Positions 1 to 4,791 of a stretch of DNA of 8,035 nt are shown here, piece after piece. The stretch comes from Bacteroidales bacterium. GTDB taxonomy: Bacteria > Bacteroidota > Bacteroidia > Bacteroidales > UBA3824. The notes under the pieces are model-generated. The model searched no databases and was not told where the DNA came from. It saw only the letters and a program-made list of their open reading frames with translations. The stretch covers positions 1-8,035 of the forward strand of contig JAEDDH010000048.1 of assembly GCA_016293845.1 (NCBI GenBank). The letters are read 5' to 3'. Position 1 is the stretch's first letter; every line of letters begins with the position of its first letter. A program made the translations under genes and the position numbers.

Positions 1-104
1 TTCCTCCAAATTTTTTAGCAACTTTTTTGCTGTTTTTTCGAAGGTTTTTTTGAGGTTTTTGCGAAGCGTTGGTGATTAGGTAGTTACAAAAGTGAAAATG
101 TGTA

Positions 105-1265
105 TTATTCTGGGCTTTGATTTGCAGAATCTGTGGGAAGAGTGCTGCCCCGATGGATAATTCCGCTGCCAAAACGGTCTTGAAGCGAGTCGATGGTGCG
201 GTATAATTGTTGTTTTTTGGGCGAATAATCAAAAATGCTGTTTTGAACTGTCTGGTCGGAAATATCTAATTTTACACCGATTAAACGTATTGCTTCACCT
301 TTATATAATTGATTGAAAAGCAATTGCGCAGTGGAAATAATAGTGTCGGTAAAGTTGGTGGATGATATACGGCGGCTTTTTTCTACTGTTTTGAAAGATG
401 GGAAACGTAGTTTGATGGATACGCCAACACAGTTTTTGCCAAGTTTGCGCAAACGGTGAGCAAGAGCATCACACATATATATAATAGTGTCGATGAGAAT
501 TTGACTATCGCGGACATCGGTTTCAAAGGTGGTTTCGTTGCTGATTGACTTTGGGTCGCGATATGTGCAGAGAGGTGTGTTGTCGATGCCGTTGGCCTTT
601 TGCCACATAATTTCGCCATATTTGCCAAAAGTGCGTACAAACAGCGATTTGGGATACAAACGGAGGTCTTTGATGGTGTAAATGCCAAGACCATTGATTT
701 TTGGCAGGGAGGACTCCCCTACCCCTGGAATCTTCTGAACAGGCAGCGGGTCGAGAAAATCTTGCAAATTATTATAATCTACAAAAATTTCACCCATAGG
801 TTTGGCTTTGGCAGAGGCTATCTTGGCTACGGTCTTGTTTGGAGCAAGTCCAAATGATATTGGTAGTTTGGTTTCGTTGATGATTCGCATACGCAGATTG
901 TGACTCCATTCCAACACATTGAAATACTTGTCCATACCCGAAAGGTCGATGTAAAACTCGTCGACAGAGGCTTTTTCGTAAAGCGGGGCATCGGATTCCA
1001 CAATGTCGGTAACCAATTGAGAATAATGCGAATATATCTTGTGTCCGCTGTAAACCACCACTGCCTGAGGACATAATTTGCGAGCCGTAACCATAGGCAT
1101 TCCCGAATGTGCGCCAAATTTGCGAGCCTCGTAACTTGCAGTACTCACCACCGACCGCTCCGAAGTGCCACCACAAAGCACAGGTTTGCCAACGAGTTCG
1201 GGATTGAGCAGACGTTCCACCGAAACGAAAAAGGTGTCGAGGTCAATATGCAAGATATAACGCAT
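105..1265 (-). CDS. dinB: DNA polymerase IV (Y-family translesion polymerase)
   Basis: This 386-residue protein is a Y-family polymerase that copies past damaged template bases with low fidelity. The N-terminus carries HIDLDTFFVSVE at residues 6-17, with metal-binding D8 and the F12-F13 pair that includes the steric gate excluding ribonucleotides. The catalytic acidic pair D102-E103 lies in SVDEFYID (100-107). Also visible are YEARKFGAHSGM (45-56), the palm motif GLAPNKTVAKIASAKAKPMG (139-158), a helix-hairpin-helix around LPVQKIPGVG (174-183), and a little-finger domain to about residue 365. The length is slightly above the roughly 350 residues of E. coli DinB. I see no obvious C-terminal clamp-binding peptide; the protein ends in a polar tail, SANQSPE. 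The ATG is 4 bases after the stop of the upstream secreted-protein gene, so it is probably the last gene of the rlmD operon. The family call is secure. Confidence 0.96.
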   Translation of the reverse strand: MRYILHIDLDTFFVSVERLLNPELVGKPVLCGGTSERSVVSTASYEARKFGAHSGMPMVTARKLCPQAVVVYSGHKIYSHYSQLVTDIVESDAPLYEKASVDEFYIDLSGMDKYFNVLEWSHNLRMRIINETKLPISFGLAPNKTVAKIASAKAKPMGEIFVDYNNLQDFLDPLPVQKIPGVGESSLPKINGLGIYTIKDLRLYPKSLFVRTFGKYGEIMWQKANGIDNTPLCTYRDPKSISNETTFETDVRDSQILIDTIIYMCDALAHRLRKLGKNCVGVSIKLRFPSFKTVEKSRRISSTNFTDTIISTAQLLFNQLYKGEAIRLIGVKLDISDQTVQNSIFDYSPKKQQLYRTIDSLQDRFGSGIIHRGSTLPTDSANQSPE

Positions 1266-1269
1266 TGAA

Positions 1270-1611
1270 CTATTGCAATTTAATAGTTACAGTAGCAGTT
1301 TTTTCATCGGACTTAATATTAGGGAATACCTGATATTCGCCCTTGGTAAGTTTATATCCAACAGCATCATTCGTCTGCTTTTCGGTCCAAAAGGCCTTTT
1401 CAGACTTGCCGTTTTTCATTATCCAAAAACCATTGTTGCTGCCCGTTACCGACACAATCGTCATAGTCTTAGAAATCTTGGCCTTCTGTGAAGATAGTTC
1501 GGCATTGCGACCCGGAAAACGCTGCTGAGAGCCCGAAATCACAACCTGTTGAGCCGAAGCCGTGGCTATCCAAAACACAAAAAACGATATCAACAACAAG
1601 AGTTGTTTCAT
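1270..1611 (-). CDS. Small secreted protein of unknown function
   Basis: I do not recognise a family for this 113-residue protein. The first 20 residues form a clear signal peptide: MK, a hydrophobic core LLLLISFFVFWIA, and a TASA|QQ signal-peptidase I site. There is no lipobox cysteine, so the mature protein of about 93 residues should be a soluble periplasmic or secreted protein. It has no cysteine, is rich in Lys, Ser and Thr, and has alternating hydrophobic stretches such as TMTIVSVTG (49-57), GFWIMKNG (61-68) and TATVTIKLQ (105-113), which suggests a small beta-sandwich. Its ATG overlaps the rlmD stop as ATGA, and its stop is 4 bases before dinB. It is therefore very likely co-transcribed with rlmD and translationally coupled to it. 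The signal peptide, fit in the cluster and coding-like composition make it a real gene; its role is unknown. Confidence 0.85.
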   Translation of the reverse strand: MKQLLLLISFFVFWIATASAQQVVISGSQQRFPGRNAELSSQKAKISKTMTIVSVTGSNNGFWIMKNGKSEKAFWTEKQTNDAVGYKLTKGEYQVFPNIKSDEKTATVTIKLQ

Positions 1612-3017
1612 AGGCTTCGTTTTTTCATAAGTATAACATTTTCAACGTGATGAGTCTGCGGAAACATATCCACAGGCTGAATCTTTATCACATCGTAGAG
1701 TTCGCGAAGGAGAGCCGCATCGCGAGCCTGTGTGGCGGGATTGCAACTTACATAAACTATTTTTTCGGGTGCGGCATTGAGAATGGTTCTTACCACATCG
1801 GGGTGCATTCCGGCACGGGGTGGGTCGATAATCATTACATCAGGACTGCCATTTTGATTTATAAATTCCTGAGTAAGAACATCTTTCATATCTCCGGCAT
1901 AAAAAGCGGTGTTGTTGATATTATTGATTTTGCTATTAACCTTGGCATCCTCGATAGCCTCGGCAATGTATTCAATACCAACCACTTTCTTAGCATTGCG
2001 AGCTACAAAGTTGGCAATTGTACCGGTGCCTGTGTAGAGGTCGTAAACAGTTTCTGAGCCAGTGAGTGCTGCAAAATCTTTTGCCACACTATATAAATTA
2101 TATGCTTGCTTTGAATTGGTTTGATAAAACGACTTGGGCTGAACCTTAAATTTCAGATCTCCAAGGAGTTCGATGATATGGTCTTTGCCTCGGTAGCAAT
2201 GCGATTCAAGGTCGGAATAGTCGCTATTGCGCTTGGGATTGATAAAATAATTCATTGAAGTAATCTGCGGAAACTGTTCGCAAAGAAAATCCATCATTTT
2301 TTCGCGTTTTTCGGCAGAACCCTCGTTGAACACCATAATAACCATAACCTCACCGCTCGACGATGTGCGTATGAGAATGTTGCGCAGAAAACCAACCTGC
2401 GATTTAAGATTGAAAAATTCGAGACCATTATCGATGGCGTATTGCTTAGCGGCAAGGCGGATAGCGTTTGAAGGGTCGTTTTGCAAAAGGCACTCCTTGA
2501 TATCCAACACTTTATCAAAACGTCCGGGAATATGGAAGCCGAGCCCTTGCAACTGTTTTTCGGAATCAGGCACTTGCATTTCGTCTTCGGTGAGCCAACG
2601 GCACGAAGCAAAGGTAAACTCTAACTTGTTGCGATAATAATATTGATGCTCCGACGGCAAAATGGGCGAAACCTCAGGAATAGGAATTTTGGCAATGTGC
2701 TTAAAAGCATCTTCTACCTGCTGTTTCTTGTATTTAAGTTGCAGATTGTAAGGAAGATTCTGCCAAACGCATCCTCCACAGATACCAAAATGCTTGCACT
2801 TAGGCTCGGCACGCTGATCGGAATATTTTTTAAATGCAATGGGCTTAGCCTCGCGGAAATTGCGGCTGCGGTGAGTGATTTGAATATCAACCACATCGCC
2901 CGGCACCACGCCCTTAACAAAAACCACAATATTTTCAATCTTTGCCATAGCCTTACCTTCGGCGGCTACATTGGTAATTTCTACGTCGGTATATATCTTA
3001 CCAGTTCTCTGTCTCAT
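1608..3017 (-). CDS. rlmD: 23S rRNA (uracil-5-)-methyltransferase, RlmD/RumA type
   Basis: This 469-residue protein uses S-adenosylmethionine to make 5-methyluridine in RNA; family members modify 23S rRNA (U1939 in E. coli for RlmD). It has an N-terminal TRAM RNA-binding domain (about 1-62). Iron-sulfur cluster cysteines are C74, C80 and C83 in CKHFGICGGC, and C176 in KECLLQ. The Rossmann methyltransferase domain has DLYTGTGTIANFV (326-338) for SAM binding and IDPPRAGMHP (397-406). The nucleophile is C425 in VSCNPATQARD, and the likely general base is E459 in HHVEN. All key residues are present and the length is normal. The exact target (U1939, U747 or both, as in RlmCD enzymes) cannot be read from sequence, so the symbol is by family. 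It is first in the minus-strand cluster; a -7 box lies at 3051-3058 and the leader is A/T-rich with no clear Shine-Dalgarno. Confidence 0.93.
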   Translation of the reverse strand: MRQRTGKIYTDVEITNVAAEGKAMAKIENIVVFVKGVVPGDVVDIQITHRSRNFREAKPIAFKKYSDQRAEPKCKHFGICGGCVWQNLPYNLQLKYKKQQVEDAFKHIAKIPIPEVSPILPSEHQYYYRNKLEFTFASCRWLTEDEMQVPDSEKQLQGLGFHIPGRFDKVLDIKECLLQNDPSNAIRLAAKQYAIDNGLEFFNLKSQVGFLRNILIRTSSSGEVMVIMVFNEGSAEKREKMMDFLCEQFPQITSMNYFINPKRNSDYSDLESHCYRGKDHIIELLGDLKFKVQPKSFYQTNSKQAYNLYSVAKDFAALTGSETVYDLYTGTGTIANFVARNAKKVVGIEYIAEAIEDAKVNSKINNINNTAFYAGDMKDVLTQEFINQNGSPDVMIIDPPRAGMHPDVVRTILNAAPEKIVYVSCNPATQARDAALLRELYDVIKIQPVDMFPQTHHVENVILMKKRSL

Positions 3018-3050
3018 TTTATTACAAAAATTATTATCATAAATTCGCTA

Positions 3051-3084
3051 CAAATTTATACATTTGCTGCAAAATTTCTACAAA
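3051..3084 (-). promoter_or_regulatory. Predicted promoter of the rlmD operon
   Basis: Read on the minus strand, TAAATTTG at 3058-3051 matches the Bacteroidota -7 consensus TAnnTTTG. A TTTG at 3084-3081 could be the -33 element, but its spacing of 22 bases is slightly longer than the usual 19-21. The expected start site is near 3045, giving a leader of about 28 bases to the ATG at 3017. The box directly abuts the oppositely oriented box of the GroES-like gene. The call is based on consensus match and position only. Confidence 0.5.
3059..3066 (+). promoter_or_regulatory. Predicted -7 element of the GroES-like gene
   Basis: TACATTTG matches TAnnTTTG and lies 19 bases before the ATG at 3086, placing the start site near 3073 with a very short leader. 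No TTTG is found at the usual -33 distance, so only half of the promoter is supported. This position favours the 3086 start over the internal ATG at residue 16. Confidence 0.4.
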
Positions 3085-3085
3085 A

Positions 3086-3469
3086 ATGACAATAAACTTA
3101 AAAGAAAAAGATTTAGAGCAACTCGTAATAATGAGCGACAAGGTGCTGATAAAGCCCAAATACCCTCAGGAGAAAACCGAAAGCGGACTTTACCTGCCGC
3201 CCAGCGTTATCGACAACGACAAAATCAGTCTCGGATACGTGATCAAAACGGGACCCGGATACCCCATACCCGCCTCCGATGATTACGACGAACCATGGAA
3301 AAACAAGGAGAAAAAACTGAAATTTATTCCCCTACAAATGCAACGTGGCGACCTTGCCATATATCAACGCACCGGCGCTATTGAAATAAAATTCAACAAC
3401 GAACAATATTATATAGTGTCGGCAAGCGCAGTGCTGATGGCAGTGAGAGACGAAGGGTTGATGCGGTAG
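3086..3469 (+). CDS. GroES-family co-chaperonin paralogue
   Basis: This 127-residue protein has a cpn10 (GroES) fold signature. It shows SDKVLIKPKYPQEKTESGLYLPP (17-39), matching the first strand and the GroEL-binding mobile loop, with GLYL at 34-37 in the place of the hydrophobic GIVL tripeptide. GYVIKTGPGYP (50-60) is typical of the family's central strand, and a GDLAIYQR / EIKFNNEQYYIV region (88-111) matches the C-terminal barrel strands. Canonical GroES is about 95 residues; the extra length is an N-terminal helix (1-16) and a charged insert at about 60-80 (IPASDDYDEPWKNKEKK). I recall long forms like this from Bacteroidota, separate from the groES-groEL operon. No groEL is present here. 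Cytosolic; it may act as an alternative or accessory lid, but that is inference. No symbol is given because it is unlikely to be the main groES. Confidence 0.85.
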   Translation: MTINLKEKDLEQLVIMSDKVLIKPKYPQEKTESGLYLPPSVIDNDKISLGYVIKTGPGYPIPASDDYDEPWKNKEKKLKFIPLQMQRGDLAIYQRTGAIEIKFNNEQYYIVSASAVLMAVRDEGLMR

Positions 3470-3483
3470 ATTTTTTCGCTTTA

Positions 3484-3515
3484 TTTGCATTTTTAATCAA
3501 TTATTATTATATTCG
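3484..3515 (+). promoter_or_regulatory. Predicted promoter of the toxin-antitoxin operon
   Basis: TTTG at 3484-3487 is followed after 20 bases by TATATTCG at 3508-3515, a one-mismatch version of the Bacteroidota -7 box TAnnTTTG at consensus spacing. The start site would be near 3522, about 23 bases before the antitoxin ATG. It lies just 15 bases after the GroES-like stop, so the pair should be transcribed independently. I see no strong inverted-repeat operator over it. Confidence 0.6.
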
Positions 3516-3544
3516 CATCATAAAACCAAGAAAAACATTCCATT

Positions 3545-3850
3545 ATGCCCACCGCAGAATTAGATACACCGAAACTAAGAAAGCAGGTAATAGACCGCGT
3601 ACAGACCCTTGACGCAAGGTCGCTGACCAAATTGCTGTATTTAATTGACACCAATAATTTCTTGGATGATGATGAAGACGACGTTGTAATTGACCTTGAT
3701 TTTCCCACGCCGCAGACACCAGAGGAGGCAAGGAAAGAGATTGAAGAAATCGAGGAAGAAATCAGACATGGTAAGTTTGCAACCCACGAGGAAGGAATGG
3801 CGATGATTGATAAAATGATTAAAGAATATGAAACTCGTTTGGTCGGATAG
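3545..3850 (+). CDS. Antitoxin of a RelE/ParE-type toxin-antitoxin pair
   Basis: This 101-residue acidic protein directly precedes and overlaps a RelE/ParE-like toxin, the usual antitoxin position. The N-terminal helix region LRKQVIDRVQTLDARSLTKLLYLID (about 11-35) resembles segments of other Bacteroidota antitoxins. The middle is strongly acidic (DDDEDDVVIDLD, 41-52) and is followed by a charged helix EEARKEIEEIEEEI. The C-terminal GKFATHEEGMAMIDKMIKEY recalls the G-(K/R)-F/Y-x-x-HEE segment at the end of many RelB/StbD/ParD-like antitoxins, which wraps the toxin. No clear ribbon-helix-helix or helix-turn-helix DNA-binding domain is visible, so autoregulation is uncertain. It is expected to bind and neutralise the toxin in the cytosol. 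The role is inferred mainly from position and general features; the exact family is not recognised. Confidence 0.75.
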   Translation: MPTAELDTPKLRKQVIDRVQTLDARSLTKLLYLIDTNNFLDDDEDDVVIDLDFPTPQTPEEARKEIEEIEEEIRHGKFATHEEGMAMIDKMIKEYETRLVG

Positions 3851-4136
3851 GTTTAAAGAAAAAATCAGAGATTACTTTGATTATTGCCTCGTTAATTACG
3901 GCAAGGCTTCTGCATCAAAGAAACTATCTATGTTAGACAACATCCTCAACGGCTTGTTGCAATTTCCAGAAAGTTACCGCATTAAACCATTGCTTCAAGA
4001 TATGGAGAAGGAATATCGCTCCATTAATTTCGACAAAATGTTCAAGATAATCTACACCATCGCCGAAAACAAAATCATCATCGAAAACCTCTGGAACACA
4101 AAACGCAATCCTAAATCACTAAAAAAGGACATTTAA
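3828..4136 (+). CDS. RelE/ParE-superfamily toxin
   Basis: This basic protein of 102 residues has the RelE/ParE layout. WSDRFKEKIRDYFDYCLVNYG (5-25) forms the first strand and helix. A second helix carries LDNILNGLLQFPESYRIKP, including the family's L..FP..yr turn. The core strands are EYRSINFDKMFKIIYTI (62-78) with the conserved Y-R, then KIIIENLWNTKRNPKSL (82-98) with the terminal strand and an N-x-K-R-x-P-x-x-L tail typical of ParE-like members. RelE proteins are ribosome-dependent mRNA endonucleases, while ParE proteins poison DNA gyrase; the sequence resembles ParE more, but the target cannot be fixed. The ATG lies 23 bases inside the antitoxin gene in another frame, with no good Shine-Dalgarno, so translation is probably coupled. 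The next gene to the right is convergent. Confidence 0.85.
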   Translation: MKLVWSDRFKEKIRDYFDYCLVNYGKASASKKLSMLDNILNGLLQFPESYRIKPLLQDMEKEYRSINFDKMFKIIYTIAENKIIIENLWNTKRNPKSLKKDI

Positions 4137-4234
4137 GAAAATGCGGAGCGTTTCGCTTCCGGCAATTATGGATCCTGCTCGCAAAAAACTCCGCTGAAAT
4201 AATTCGCCTCTAAGAAACAAGAGGAAAAATAGTT
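4137..4234. repeat. Convergent intergenic spacer with nested inverted repeats
   Basis: This gene-free spacer lies between the toxin and DUF4293 stops. It contains three possible stems: the local hairpin at 4143-4163, a long-range pair GCGGAG (4143-4148) with CTCCGC (4189-4194), and CCTCT (4207-4211) with AGAGG (4220-4224). The first two share the same left arm and exclude each other. A GGATCC palindrome sits at 4171-4176. It is locally more GC-rich than other spacers in the window. It could be a transcript-end region for both genes or one copy of a dispersed intergenic repeat; copy number cannot be seen from one window. Confidence 0.4.
4143..4163 (-). terminator. Possible terminator for the DUF4293 gene
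   Basis: The segment folds into an imperfect hairpin: GCGGAGCG and CGCTTCCGGC around a TTT loop, with one or two single-base bulges. On the minus strand it is followed by ATTTTCTT, a short U-rich run, and lies about 70 bases past the DUF4293 stop. On the plus strand it is followed by AATTATGG, so it does not look like a terminator for the toxin. The stem is imperfect and the U tract weak. Confidence 0.35.
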
Positions 4235-4696
4235 TTATCTAATCCTATCCAAACTCCTCACTTTGATTTCATCCTCGATTACCCCGCGCTGTGCCAAGTA
4301 GTCGAAAAAGAGGCATACCAAGGGGAAGAGCAAGGGATAGTTGAAGTTGGTGGAAACCACGTCAAAGTTAAAAGACATATAGCGGTAAAATGCGATTACG
4401 GCATAAAGTCCTATGGCTAAGATTATTGCGATAGTGGTTAATCGTGCTTGCAATATGCGGTTTTTGTAGAGAAAAATGATTACAAGATTTAACACCGCGT
4501 AGGCAATAATGTATGCTATCAAGGGAATGCCGTTGACCACAGTGTCGACTGCTCCGCTTGTAATACGGCTTATGCCCGAGGCGGTAAAAGTGTAGTCGCC
4601 ATCTGCCACAATAAGTTGCATCCATTCAAAAGGCAGCATCATACAAGCCATAAGCGCTGCCAAAAACCAAAAAACTGTTTGAATACGTTGTATCAT
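4235..4696 (-). CDS. DUF4293 family four-helix membrane protein
   Basis: This 153-residue protein matches what I know of DUF4293, a Bacteroidota-specific family of unknown function. It starts MIQRIQTVFW and ends KVRSLDRIR, both family hallmarks. Four hydrophobic segments are visible at about 6-24, 55-77, 84-105 and 120-136. A roughly 30-residue polar loop (30-54) lies between the first two, probably outside the inner membrane, and the charged C-terminus (EDEIKVRSLDRIR) is probably cytoplasmic. A TTG start 25 codons upstream is open, but it would add a segment absent from the family and would begin upstream of the predicted promoter, so I use the ATG at 4696. The gene is divergent from uvrA, with opposed -7 boxes in the spacer. 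Its role is unknown. Confidence 0.87.
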   Translation of the reverse strand: MIQRIQTVFWFLAALMACMMLPFEWMQLIVADGDYTFTASGISRITSGAVDTVVNGIPLIAYIIAYAVLNLVIIFLYKNRILQARLTTIAIILAIGLYAVIAFYRYMSFNFDVVSTNFNYPLLFPLVCLFFDYLAQRGVIEDEIKVRSLDRIR

Positions 4697-4729
4697 TACT
4701 TTAAATTTTACTTTTTTATTAAGATTGGG

Positions 4730-4737
4730 CAAAATTA
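4730..4737 (-). promoter_or_regulatory. Predicted -7 element of the DUF4293 gene
   Basis: On the minus strand this reads TAATTTTG, a full match to TAnnTTTG, 33 bases before the ATG at 4696. No TTTG is present at the usual -33 distance; that position overlaps the start of the uvrA -7 box on the other strand. Confidence 0.45.
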
Positions 4738-4760
4738 AACAAAAAAAACAAGAAAAGATG

Positions 4761-4768
4761 TAATTTTG
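4761..4768 (+). promoter_or_regulatory. Predicted -7 element of uvrA
   Basis: TAATTTTG fully matches TAnnTTTG and ends 23 bases before the uvrA ATG, giving a start site near 4775 and a leader of about 17 bases. The upstream stretch 4741-4757 is an A tract rather than a TTTG element. Together with the DUF4293 box it forms a perfect inverted repeat, CAAAATTA and TAATTTTG, 23 bases apart. No SOS-type operator was recognised. Confidence 0.5.
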
Positions 4769-4791
4769 CAAAAATTGTATAAACCCAAAGT

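Noticed and set aside
1..104. Lysine-rich open frames on the minus strand running off the left edge, and a weak hairpin (AGCAA/TTGCT at 17-31 followed by T6) on the plus strand
   Set aside because: The frames have no usable start after the dinB stop and reflect A-rich sequence. The 5-pair stem is too weak and no upstream plus-strand gene is visible to end there. I see nothing firm in this stretch.
790..1176. Minus-strand open frames of 128 and 96 codons inside dinB
   Set aside because: They are on the same strand as dinB in other frames and overlap the catalytic region of a complete polymerase gene; no independent start signal or family.
2643..3089. Plus-strand open frame of 148 codons opposite the rlmD 5' half
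   Set aside because: It lies antisense to a clearly coding, motif-complete RlmD, has no family resemblance and crosses the divergent promoters; it is a shadow.
3131..3133. Internal ATG (residue 16) as the start of the GroES-like gene
   Set aside because: It would fit the canonical GroES start, but family members that I recall from Bacteroidota carry a similar leader, and the -7 box position suits the 3086 ATG.
4143..4194. Possible CRISPR or tandem repeat in the GC-rich spacer
   Set aside because: Only inverted, not regularly spaced direct repeats are present; no repeat-spacer pattern exists anywhere in the window.
4697..4771. 25-codon N-terminal extension of DUF4293 from a TTG
   Set aside because: It would begin upstream of the predicted -7 box at 4730-4737, and the family starts at MIQRIQ, so the ATG at 4696 is preferred.
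4741..4791. LexA-like or other SOS operator upstream of uvrA
   Set aside because: No recognisable dyad of known LexA type was found; the only symmetry is that of the opposed -7 boxes.
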